Shown here: piece by piece, positions 16,569-24,620 of the stretch
Layout of the letters: every line of letters begins with the position of its first letter
Position numbering within the stretch: the first letter of the stretch is position 1
Source: UBA9655 sp964597045
GTDB lineage: Bacteria; Pseudomonadota; Alphaproteobacteria; UBA9655
Assembly (NCBI GenBank): GCA_964597045.1
Contig: CAZQWE010000002.1
Coordinates: 232,650 to 296,649, forward strand
DNA: 64,000 nucleotides
Reading direction: 5' to 3'
Notes under the pieces: model-generated
What the model saw: the letters and a program-made list of their open reading frames with translations, nothing else
The model's database searches: none
What the model was told of the DNA's origin: nothing
Position numbers and translations under genes: made by a program

Positions 16569-16784
16569 ATGAAAGCAATCCTTAAAACCCTCATTACTTT
16601 TTACAGACTCATCATTTCCCCTCTCATCAGGCCAAGATGTCGTTTTTTGCCCACTTGTTCTCAGTATGCTCTTGACGCGATCGACCGTTATGGGCCTTAT
16701 AAGGGCAGTAAATTAGCACTCAAAAGGATTATCCGGTGCCATCCCTGGGGTGGGCACGGTTTTGACCCGGTTAAGGATGAATGA
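16569..16784 (+). CDS. yidD: Membrane protein insertion efficiency factor YidD
   Basis: A 71-residue YidD. The family signature is complete: LITFYRLIISPLIRPRCRFLPTCSQYALDAI, GSKLALKRIIRCHPWGGHGFDPV, with the three conserved cysteines. An amphipathic N-terminal helix binds the inner membrane. It assists YidC, whose gene overlaps it by 4 bases. The usual upstream neighbours rnpA and rpmH are absent. Confidence 0.95.
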   Translation: MKAILKTLITFYRLIISPLIRPRCRFLPTCSQYALDAIDRYGPYKGSKLALKRIIRCHPWGGHGFDPVKDE

Positions 16785-18457
16785 CCATGAACGACCAAAA
16801 GAACATTATTATTGCCATATTGCTCTCTGTTATCATTATTTTTGGGTTCCAATATTTCTTTGCACCTCCGCAACCCACTAAGCAGGAGGCAAAGCCTGTT
16901 GCCCAACAAGCTCAAATGGCAACAGATCAAAAGATTGTAACCCGAGACGAAGCTCTGAAATCATCACCACGTCGTCTACAGATTCAAAGCAGCACAGTAA
17001 AAGGATCCTTGAACCTTGAAGGGGCTGTACTCGATGATTTAACTCTCACTCAATATCGCGAAACCATTGATCCAAAAAGCCCTGAGATTGTTCTTCTCTC
17101 TCCTCAAAACACAGCGAATGCGTATTTTGCTCGTTTTGGGTGGACCTCTCAAAATCTTAATCTTCCAAATGAGAAAACCGTATGGGAAAGCAATGGCTTG
17201 AACCTGACACCTCAAACACCTGTCACTCTCAGCTGGGATAATGGGCAAGGTTTGGTTTTTCATCAAATTATCTCGATCGATGACCATTACATGTTTACTG
17301 TGACTCAAAAGGTTACCAATAAAGGGACAGCCGCTGTTTCCTTGAACCCTCAAGGTTATCTTGCACGTCAGGGCATTCCTACAACGGCAGGATTCTTTAT
17401 TCTTCATGAAGGCCCCGTCGGTGTTTTTGATGGGAAGCTTAATGACCCAAGTTATGATGATGTATCTAAAACGGGAGCACTTCAAAATCCAAAAGCACCC
17501 GGCTGGTTTGGATATACAGATAAATATTGGCTTGCTGCCTTCGTTCCTGATCCTAAAGCAACGATTACCTCTTCTTACGGCCATCAAGGTAAAGACGCAA
17601 CCACGATTTATTCGGCAACCTATCAACGGGATCCCCTTAATCTTGAACCTGGGCATAGCATCGAAGCCACTGACCATTTCTTTGCAGGAGCAAAGGTACT
17701 GAGTTTGCTGGACGGATATGAGGTCACTCTAGGTATTAACCATTTTGACTTAGCCGTTGATTTTGGTTGGTTTTATTTCATGACAAAACCGATCTTCTAT
17801 ATCCTTGATTTTCTTAAGCAATACTTAGGAAACTTTGGACTTGCGATCTTGGCTTTGACCGTTATTATTAAGGCGATCTTCTTTCCCCTCGCAAATAAGT
17901 CATATGTTTCCATGGCAAAGATGAAGGCTCTCCAGCCTGATATTGAAAAAATCCGGGAGCGTTACAAAGACGACCGCCTGACGATGAACCAAAAGGTAAT
18001 GGAGGTTTACCAGAAGCAGAAGGTAAATCCCATGGCGGGCTGCCTCCCCATGGTCATCCAGATCCCTGTTTTCTTTGCGCTTTATAAGGTTTTATTCGTC
18101 TCGATCGAGATGCGCCAAGCTCCTTTCTACGGCTGGATTCATGACCTGTCAGCACCCGACCCTACGACCATCTTTAACCTTTTTGGATTAATTCCTTGGG
18201 ATCCCCCCTCATACTTGATGATCGGAGCGTGGCCACTCATTATGGGCGCAACCATGTTCCTTCAACAAAAGATGAGCCCTCCTCCCGCTGATCCAGCACA
18301 AGCAAAGATGTTCCTTTTGATGCCGGTCCTCTTTACCTATCTTCTTGCCCAATTCCCTGCAGGACTTGTCATTTACTGGGCTTGGAACAATGCTCTTTCA
18401 ATTGCTCAGCAATGGGTCATTATGAAGCGGGCTGAAGTCAAGAAGGCGAAGGCCTAA
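16781..18457 (+). CDS. yidC: Membrane protein insertase YidC
   Basis: A 558-residue Oxa1/YidC insertase of the Gram-negative type. It has an N-terminal membrane anchor, a large periplasmic beta domain (about 60-340), then the conserved five-helix core. Core segments include GLAILALTVIIKAIFFPLANKSY, the cytoplasmic hairpin (KMKALQPDIEKIRERYKDDR) and the groove helices. It inserts inner-membrane proteins alone or with SecYEG. It starts by a 4-base overlap with yidD and its stop shares a base with the engB start. Confidence 0.96.
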   Translation: MTMNDQKNIIIAILLSVIIIFGFQYFFAPPQPTKQEAKPVAQQAQMATDQKIVTRDEALKSSPRRLQIQSSTVKGSLNLEGAVLDDLTLTQYRETIDPKSPEIVLLSPQNTANAYFARFGWTSQNLNLPNEKTVWESNGLNLTPQTPVTLSWDNGQGLVFHQIISIDDHYMFTVTQKVTNKGTAAVSLNPQGYLARQGIPTTAGFFILHEGPVGVFDGKLNDPSYDDVSKTGALQNPKAPGWFGYTDKYWLAAFVPDPKATITSSYGHQGKDATTIYSATYQRDPLNLEPGHSIEATDHFFAGAKVLSLLDGYEVTLGINHFDLAVDFGWFYFMTKPIFYILDFLKQYLGNFGLAILALTVIIKAIFFPLANKSYVSMAKMKALQPDIEKIRERYKDDRLTMNQKVMEVYQKQKVNPMAGCLPMVIQIPVFFALYKVLFVSIEMRQAPFYGWIHDLSAPDPTTIFNLFGLIPWDPPSYLMIGAWPLIMGATMFLQQKMSPPPADPAQAKMFLLMPVLFTYLLAQFPAGLVIYWAWNNALSIAQQWVIMKRAEVKKAKA

Positions 18458-19080
18458 TGAAAGAGCCAAGCGATTTCCCTCGCTGGCTCTTCGCACAAGA
18501 GTGCACCTTCGTTGCAGGAGCGGATAAACTTGAGATTTTACCTCCGCCCTCTTTGCCAGAGATCGCCTTTGCAGGGCGTTCAAATGTAGGAAAATCGAGT
18601 CTTATCAATGCCTTATTGAATCGAACGAGTCTTGCAAGAATCTCCCATACTCCTGGACGAACGCAACAGCTCAATTTTTTTAACCTTGGCAAGCGACTTT
18701 TTATTGTGGATATGCCTGGGTATGGCTATGCCGCTGTCTCTAAAGCAAAAATAAAGGTTTGGTCTCGTTTAATCCAAGATTATCTTAAGGGTCGTGTTCC
18801 CTTGAAACGTGTGTTTCTCCTCATCGATTCCCGCCATGGATTTAAACCCACCGATGAAGCCGTAATGGATGAACTCGATAAAGCTGCTGTAACCTATCAA
18901 ATCGTACTTACAAAAACAGACAAGGCGACTGAAACCCATTTGAAAGCTGTTGTAGAGCAAATCACATTAACACTTAAAAAACACCCAGCGGCCTTCCCAA
19001 CCCCTCTCCTCACAAGCTCTCATAAAAAGGAAGGACTTGATCCTTTGAGAAACACAATTGCTGAGCTTGTTGGCAGTTAA
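18457..19080 (+). CDS. engB: Ribosome-biogenesis GTPase EngB/YsxC
   Basis: A 207-residue TrmE-Era-type GTPase. G1 is GRSNVGKSSLIN, G3 is DMPGYGYA, G4 is TKTDKA, and the G2 threonine lies in SHTPGRTQQLNFF. EngB helps assemble the large ribosomal subunit. Translation is coupled to yidC (TAATG). The order yidD-yidC-engB is the standard alphaproteobacterial arrangement. Confidence 0.95.
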   Translation: MKEPSDFPRWLFAQECTFVAGADKLEILPPPSLPEIAFAGRSNVGKSSLINALLNRTSLARISHTPGRTQQLNFFNLGKRLFIVDMPGYGYAAVSKAKIKVWSRLIQDYLKGRVPLKRVFLLIDSRHGFKPTDEAVMDELDKAAVTYQIVLTKTDKATETHLKAVVEQITLTLKKHPAAFPTPLLTSSHKKEGLDPLRNTIAELVGS

Positions 19081-19133
19081 CCTTTCCTTAACTTTCTTTT
19101 GCTAAAACAAGAACCTAAAAAAAGGAAAAAATA

Positions 19134-19859
19134 ATGATACAGCACGCTTATAAGTATTTAATTTTAGGACTGATTTATTTCACGCCTTTCATCTTGAACG
19201 CTGAAGAAAAAACAAAAACCTCACCGCTTGAACAATCGATAAAAAATGCCATTCGTGACATCGTTGATGATAATGCAGCTTTTGCTGATGCTAAGAATAC
19301 CTCACACTTTGAGGGATTTCTTGATATTCAAAAGCCGCGTGTCACTGTTGTTACCTGTTCTGACTCTCGTGTTCAAACAGACAACTTTTCTCAGGGGGCG
19401 GAGAATGACATGTTTGTTGCCAGAAATATTGGAAACCAATTTGTGACAACTCAAGGATCGGTTGAATACGGCGTTGATGTCCTTAAAACACCCGTCCTTA
19501 TTTTCATAGGCCATTCCCATTGTGGTGCTGTAAAAGCGGCTATGGGTGACACAAAAAACATCCCAACAGCGATTCAAAAAGAACTGTCCACCATCGATGT
19601 GAAGGCAGCAAAGGATGACAAGGAAGGCGTTATCCTTAATGTGAATAATCAAGTCGATAAAGCCCTTGGCAAATTTAAATCAAACATTGATGCCAAGGAA
19701 CTCGCGATCATTGGCGCGATCTATGACTTTCGCAATGATTACGGCAAAGGTTTTGGGCAACTTATTATTGTGAATCTGAATGGGAACAAAAACCCTGAGG
19801 ATATCAAGAATTCCCATTACTTTGATGACATTCCGCATGTGATTGTTGGAGTCAAGTAA
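19134..19859 (+). CDS. Exported beta-class carbonic anhydrase
   Basis: A 241-residue beta-carbonic anhydrase carrying a signal peptide (YKYLILGLIYFTPFILNA). Zinc ligands are visible as TCSDSRVQ (Cys, with the Asp-Arg dyad) and IGHSHCGAV (His and Cys). The core is intact, so it should hydrate CO2. Most beta-type enzymes are cytoplasmic; this one is predicted periplasmic, where it could serve pH or bicarbonate supply in a host compartment. AAGGAAAA lies before the ATG. Confidence 0.92.
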   Translation: MIQHAYKYLILGLIYFTPFILNAEEKTKTSPLEQSIKNAIRDIVDDNAAFADAKNTSHFEGFLDIQKPRVTVVTCSDSRVQTDNFSQGAENDMFVARNIGNQFVTTQGSVEYGVDVLKTPVLIFIGHSHCGAVKAAMGDTKNIPTAIQKELSTIDVKAAKDDKEGVILNVNNQVDKALGKFKSNIDAKELAIIGAIYDFRNDYGKGFGQLIIVNLNGNKNPEDIKNSHYFDDIPHVIVGVK

Positions 19860-19883
19860 ATTACGATTACCCAACCGCCCAGG

Positions 19884-19962
19884 TGGCGTCATCCTCGCGA
19901 GTCCATCAATAGCAACGCAGGAGCGAAGATGGACGAATGCGGGGATGACGCAGACGTTAGTG
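19884..19962. repeat. Palindromic repeat bounded by GGCGTCATCC / GGGATGACGC
   Basis: The stretch begins GGCGTCATCCTCGCGAG and ends GCGGGGATGACGC, with complementary ends, and an internal CCATC...GATGG pairing. Its ends match those of the repeats at 39775-39908 and 52108-52227. The element lies just downstream of the carbonic anhydrase and abuts a decayed gene. It is probably a small non-autonomous palindromic element. Confidence 0.55.
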
Positions 19963-20041
19963 TTAGTTCTTTTCCTTCCTCTTCTTCCCCTCCCTCTTCT
20001 CAAGAGTTGGAGAGTCATTAAGGGGATGAAGAAGACGGCCG

Positions 20042-20325
20042 CCCAAAGATAATCAAACGTAAGCAACATAAGAAACAACAGCCACACCGATTTGACGACG
20101 CTATCTATTGACTTGCTTAATCAATATTGAGGTGGGAATCAGACTTTGCAAAGGGTTTAAGGCTAAAACTAAAACAAGGAAAGACAGGGCCGTATAGGCT
20201 GAATAGAAGGTGAATGGTTCCCAAAGGCGTGTGTTATAGCCAAGCATCACTAACATAATCAACGCCGGAAGATTCATGAGAATACAACTCGCATTAATTT
20301 TTAGCACTCTAAAACTTCTAATCAT
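20042..20325 (-). pseudogene. Decayed MsrQ/ferric-reductase-like membrane gene
   Basis: From the ATG at 20325 a 74-codon frame encodes two hydrophobic helices (LPALIMLVMLGY and YSAYTALSFLVLVLALNPLQSLIP) and ends at TAG 20101-20103. Reading through that stop, the same frame continues RRQIGVAVVSYVAYV before another stop. This matches the 'RRxLGL-AFFYAxxH' segment that follows in MsrQ-type haem membrane subunits. The remaining helices are missing and the region runs into the palindromic repeat at 19884-19962. The gene is therefore truncated and interrupted. The family call is moderate; the in-frame break is directly visible. Confidence 0.55.
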
Positions 20326-20394
20326 ATTTTGAGTTTAACATAATTTTATTTTTTTAGTATTAATCTCATGATAGTTTAGAAAAAAAGGAAGTGC

Positions 20395-21156
20395 ATGACC
20401 AAAATCGCTTTTCTTGCCTCATCAACAGAAGAAGCTCAAGCTGCTAAAGAACAGCTTGAATCGCTTTATCCTACCGTGAGTCCGGAAAAAGCGGATATTC
20501 TTGTTGCACTTGGCGGTGATGGGTTCTTGCTTGAGACCATGCATAAACATCTTCCAACACGTAAACCAATATATGGAATGCACTGCGGAACCATTGGTTT
20601 TCTGATGAATCAATTCAGACCCAGTGAGTTGATGAAGCATTTGGAAAAAGCAAAACCAACAATTCTTCATCCCCTTGAAATGACGGTAAAATCCCAAGAT
20701 AATAAACTTATAAAAGCCATTGCTTTCAATGAAGTATCCTTGCTCAGGGAAACAAGGCAAGCTGCACGAATCCAGATTACAATCGATGGGATTGTTCGTT
20801 TAAATGAATTGGTATGTGACGGTATTCTCGTTGCCACCCCTGCAGGAAGTACGGCCTATAATCTCTCTGCCCATGGCCCGATTGTCCCTCTGGGTGCACC
20901 ATTGCTCACACTCACACCCATTAGTGCCTTTAGACCGCGTCGGTGGAAAGGGGCCCTTCTGCCCGAAAACGTTGAAATAATCTTCACAGTCCTTGAACCC
21001 GTAAAGCGGCCCGTTAGTGCGGTTGCCGACTTTACAGAAGTTCGAGATGTCCTCTCTGTCTCAATTCGCCAGTATAAAGAGGTCTCTGTTCAAGTTCTCT
21101 TCGATCATGATCACAATCTAGATGAGCGCATTTTCCAAGAACAGTTTATTGTGTGA
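20395..21156 (+). CDS. nadK: NAD kinase
   Basis: A 253-residue NAD kinase, making NADP from NAD and ATP. The GGDG motif is in ILVALGGDGFLLETMH, followed by YGMHCGTIGFLMN, the NE region AFNEVSLLRE, and TPAGSTAYNLSAHGPI. Length fits the short bacterial form. AAGGAAG precedes the ATG. It converges on the next gene with only three bases between stops. Confidence 0.95.
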   Translation: MTKIAFLASSTEEAQAAKEQLESLYPTVSPEKADILVALGGDGFLLETMHKHLPTRKPIYGMHCGTIGFLMNQFRPSELMKHLEKAKPTILHPLEMTVKSQDNKLIKAIAFNEVSLLRETRQAARIQITIDGIVRLNELVCDGILVATPAGSTAYNLSAHGPIVPLGAPLLTLTPISAFRPRRWKGALLPENVEIIFTVLEPVKRPVSAVADFTEVRDVLSVSIRQYKEVSVQVLFDHDHNLDERIFQEQFIV

Positions 21157-21159
21157 GCG

Positions 21160-22647
21160 TTACTCGTCACTCTTGTCCTTTGAAGTGCTCTTCGAAAGCT
21201 CATAAAATCGCAAAGATAAATAATTCGCAGAAGCCAACGTTATATTATTTGCTTTCCGAAAACGGTTTATCATTTCCTCATGAGTGATTTCTTTAGTCAC
21301 ATAGTCATTATAAATTTTACGATTTGCGTCCATCTCAACTAACGCATTCGTTGTTTCTCTAAACCCAAGGCGGTGTTCTACTCGAAATAAATTTGTCTTT
21401 GTCGTACCGAATGATTTGGCTAATTGTCTATATGATTGGACCGATTCACCACGATCCATTCTTAGTTTTCTCTCTTCCAGAGCTTTACGGATTTCAGATT
21501 TATTTTCTTTTGTCCCTTTATAAACCGTCCTTTTTGCTTTCTTTTCAACAACTCCAGGATTCTCAAGTGATAAGGAATCATCACTTTGATGGTTAGAGTT
21601 TGCTGGTGAGGCTTCTTCAACATCAAGTTCATCGTCTTCTCTGGATCTCTTGGTTGACTTATCCACAGACTCACCATTTGAATATAATTGCTCATCACCC
21701 TCTTCCGAGCCGTAAAGAATAACCTCATCTCGTGGCAAATCCTTGGCTTTCAGCTTTTCTAATTTCATTTTAGCTTTCTCCAAGAGTCCCTCTTTTGCGG
21801 CTCTAAGAATTGGGTCATGCATAGTTTTTAGATTATATTCTTGATTCACTTTAAGCTTTTTAGTCACAGAAGCTGCAGCCGGAGGACTGTCATTCTTGTA
21901 CACGGGTGAAGCTGATTCCTTCGATAATATATCATGAGCATATTTAACAGCTTCTTCCTTCGTCCAATCTGCTGGATAACATTTATGTCTTAGAATTAGT
22001 GTAGCAAGCATCAGTTCTTTGATTCCACTTTTTCCTTTATAATGGTCATTCATAACTGACCAACATGTCTCAAGTAACATTCGGTTGGAATGCTTCGAAT
22101 TAAAAACTAAATCTACATATTTAATGCAGGCTACTTTTATCAGTTTTTCATCTTCTTCTCCAAGAATAATGGATCTCAGTTGAGACAAAACACCGCGAAA
22201 AATTTCTTGAATCTTAATTCGCCCTGAATACTTATAGAAACCCAATCTCGTTAATATGAATTCGCATCTTTCATTTCCTTGAGATGTTAAAATCTTATTC
22301 CGTAACCAATTGCTTGCAAAGAAATGACGAACCTTAGATCCTTCTAGGCCCGCAGGAATATTTGGACAAGGGAGTGCAACCCGATTCTTTCCTAAGTACT
22401 TTTGGAAATCTTCATCAGTAAGTTGAAGATTATGAATAACTTCAAGGGCACCAGGATCCGTCGCATTATGTCGATCCCATTCATTAAACTCTTCATTTAA
22501 ATCCCGAATTGTTTTGAGAGGGCTTCTTATTTTATGCCCCTCTTCAGATGCTGTCCCCTTTCCACCACCCGCCCAAGTTTCGGATGAAGCAAATCCTAAA
22601 CAAACAGCGAGGGCTAAACTGACAACCAAATTCTTATTAACAAACAT
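21160..22647 (-). CDS. Exported protein with NLS-like basic clusters and C-terminal HTH-like segment
   Basis: A 495-residue protein from the ATG at 22647, with AGGAG seven to eight bases upstream. A signal peptide is present (NLVVSLALAVCLGFASSETWA). Residues about 60-240 are helical and unrecognised. The middle (about 255-375) is low-complexity and charged, with basic clusters KKLK, KRSRED and KKAKR that resemble eukaryotic nuclear-localisation signals. The C-terminal 110 residues (RKALEERKLRMDRGESVQSYRQLAKSFGTTK, in parts) look like a helix-turn-helix followed by another helical bundle. An exported protein with DNA-binding-like and NLS-like features is a candidate nuclear effector; this is inference. 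Confidence 0.65.
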   Translation of the reverse strand: MFVNKNLVVSLALAVCLGFASSETWAGGGKGTASEEGHKIRSPLKTIRDLNEEFNEWDRHNATDPGALEVIHNLQLTDEDFQKYLGKNRVALPCPNIPAGLEGSKVRHFFASNWLRNKILTSQGNERCEFILTRLGFYKYSGRIKIQEIFRGVLSQLRSIILGEEDEKLIKVACIKYVDLVFNSKHSNRMLLETCWSVMNDHYKGKSGIKELMLATLILRHKCYPADWTKEEAVKYAHDILSKESASPVYKNDSPPAAASVTKKLKVNQEYNLKTMHDPILRAAKEGLLEKAKMKLEKLKAKDLPRDEVILYGSEEGDEQLYSNGESVDKSTKRSREDDELDVEEASPANSNHQSDDSLSLENPGVVEKKAKRTVYKGTKENKSEIRKALEERKLRMDRGESVQSYRQLAKSFGTTKTNLFRVEHRLGFRETTNALVEMDANRKIYNDYVTKEITHEEMINRFRKANNITLASANYLSLRFYELSKSTSKDKSDE

Positions 22648-22818
22648 CACAATACTCCTAATATAAAAAAACTCAATTAAACTGGACTGCATATAGCAAT
22701 AAATTTATTAACTTTCAAGTGTTTTATTATTAATTTTATTATTCGAATAAAGAATAACAAACAAAAGCCTCATTCCGGACAATAATTTATTGCGTGGCAC
22801 TGTAAAAAGGGGTATGGG

Positions 22819-22845
22819 ATGACAATAATAGAGAGCTATCCATGA
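22819..22845 (+). CDS. Possible eight-codon leader peptide before uup
   Basis: ATG at 22819 opens a short frame encoding MTIIESYP and ending in TGA at 22843-22845, which overlaps the uup ATG (22842). It has its own strong site, AAGGGG at about 22807-22812, while uup has only a weak GAGAG. This suggests translational coupling or leader-peptide control. ABC-F genes in other bacteria are controlled by short leaders, so the arrangement is plausible but unproven. Confidence 0.35.
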   Translation: MTIIESYP

Positions 22846-24620
22846 CGATGACACCGCCCCTCCTCTCACTTAAAGACGTGAGTCTGTCCTTCGGAGCCAG
22901 GCAAATCCTGGCTGACGTTTCTATATCCATATTTCCAAGAGATCGGATTTGTCTTGTGGGCCGCAACGGCTCAGGAAAAACAACACTTCTGAAGGTTCTC
23001 ACTGGTCAGATTGAACTCGATAAAGGAGAGAGGTTTATAAAACCTGGACTTAGGGTTGGGATTTTGGATCAATCCTTGGCTCCTTCAACGTCTCAAACCA
23101 TCTTTGAGTTTTTGCACGGAACAGAAGAAGCCTACATCCTTGAGGAGACTCTCAGCCACCTGAGACTTGATCCTCAGAAAAAACTCTCCTCCCTCTCAGG
23201 GGGTGAATCCCGAAGAGTCATGATTGCCAAGGCTCTTTTAGGATCGCCTGATGTTTTACTGCTTGATGAGCCAACAAACCATCTGGATCTCCTCACTATT
23301 GAATGGCTTGAAGAGATGCTAAATGCCTATCCTGGTGCTCTGCTCATGATCAGTCACGATAGAACCTTCCTTAAAAAATTATCAAAGCGTACGTTTTGGT
23401 TAGATCGTGGGACCTTGCGAACACTTGAAAAAGCCTATCCCTTTTTTGATGAGTGGGCTGAGGATATTATTGAGCATGAAATCAGAACTCAGGAAAAGCT
23501 GGCCTCTAAGATTGCCCAAGAGATGGAATGGCTCCACCGAGGAGTCACGGCAAGAAGACGGCGGAATATGGGACGTCTCAGAAATCTGTTGAGCTTACGA
23601 CAAGAAAGGAAGTCCCATCAAGGACCTCAAGGGGGCATATCTCTGAGCTCTCAAGAAGGAACAGCGGGCAGTAAACTTGTTTTTGAGACCAAACATGTTT
23701 CAAAGGCCTTTAACGATAAACCGATTATTAAAGATTTCTCTTGTCGTATTTTAAGGGGCGACCGCATAGGAATTATTGGGCCAAATGGGTCAGGGAAGTC
23801 AACACTTCTTGGTCTTCTTCTCGGAAATATTAATCCGGATCAAGGACATACAAGGCGTGCCAAAACCATTGAGCTCGCCTATTTTGATCAAACGCAAACG
23901 AGCCTTGATCTTGATTTGAACCCCTGGCAAACCTTATGTGAGCAAGGAGGAGATCAAGTCCTTGTTCAGGGAGAGCCTCGCCATGTCATGGGATACCTGC
24001 AAGATTTTCTTTTTGACCGTAAGCAAGCCTTAACGCCTCTCAAAAACCTATCGGGAGGTGAAAGGAATCGTTTATTGCTCGCAAAAATCCTTGCAAAGCC
24101 TAGTAATCTCCTCGTTCTAGATGAGCCTACGAATGATTTAGATATGGACACCCTTGATCTCCTTCAGGAATATCTTTCTGAATATCAAGGCACCCTTCTC
24201 CTCGTCAGCCATGACCGTGATTTTTTGGATCGCACAACAACCCATATTCTAGCCTTTGAAGGAGAGGGTAAGGTGCAGATGTATCTAGGTGGATATACGG
24301 ATTATGCGGCTCAGCATACACCTGCTCCTCAAGTCAAGGAAAGCAAGCCTAAACAAACTCAGCAAAAAAAGGAGAAGGAAAGAGTTAAACTCAGCTATAA
24401 TGAATCAAGGGAGCTTTCCCTTCTTCCTCAGGAAATCGATGCATTGAGCATACATATAAAGAGCTTAGAACAAATCATTGCGGATCCTACCCTTTATCAA
24501 AGTGATCCTGTGAAATTTGAGAAGACCATAGGGGAGCTACAAACTTGCCGACATACACTTCATCAAAAGGAGGAACGATGGTTAGAACTCCTTGAAAAGG
24601 AAGAGGCCTTCGAAAAATGA
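22842..24620 (+). CDS. uup: ABC-F ATPase, Uup-like
   Basis: A 592-residue protein with two ATP-binding cassettes and no membrane segments. First cassette: GRNGSGKTTLLK, LSGGESRRVMIAKALL, LLLDEPTNHLDLL. Second: GPNGSGKSTLLGLLL, LSGGERNRLLLAKIL, LVLDEPTNDLDMDT. The C-terminal coiled coil (SRELSLLPQEIDALSIHIKSLEQ) is the Uup hallmark, linked to ribosome function and Holliday-junction binding. Translation may be coupled to the short frame before it. The amidase gene overlaps its last four bases. Confidence 0.93.
   Translation: MTMTPPLLSLKDVSLSFGARQILADVSISIFPRDRICLVGRNGSGKTTLLKVLTGQIELDKGERFIKPGLRVGILDQSLAPSTSQTIFEFLHGTEEAYILEETLSHLRLDPQKKLSSLSGGESRRVMIAKALLGSPDVLLLDEPTNHLDLLTIEWLEEMLNAYPGALLMISHDRTFLKKLSKRTFWLDRGTLRTLEKAYPFFDEWAEDIIEHEIRTQEKLASKIAQEMEWLHRGVTARRRRNMGRLRNLLSLRQERKSHQGPQGGISLSSQEGTAGSKLVFETKHVSKAFNDKPIIKDFSCRILRGDRIGIIGPNGSGKSTLLGLLLGNINPDQGHTRRAKTIELAYFDQTQTSLDLDLNPWQTLCEQGGDQVLVQGEPRHVMGYLQDFLFDRKQALTPLKNLSGGERNRLLLAKILAKPSNLLVLDEPTNDLDMDTLDLLQEYLSEYQGTLLLVSHDRDFLDRTTTHILAFEGEGKVQMYLGGYTDYAAQHTPAPQVKESKPKQTQQKKEKERVKLSYNESRELSLLPQEIDALSIHIKSLEQIIADPTLYQSDPVKFEKTIGELQTCRHTLHQKEERWLELLEKEEAFEK

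Noticed and set aside
17039..17677. 212-codon reverse frame inside yidC
   Set aside because: Shadow of a clear yidC; cysteine- and arginine-heavy composition and no ribosome site.
19680..20087. 135-codon reverse frame opposite the carbonic anhydrase end
   Set aside because: It mixes repeat sequence and the shadow of the anhydrase gene; only the upstream msrQ-like remnant is credible.
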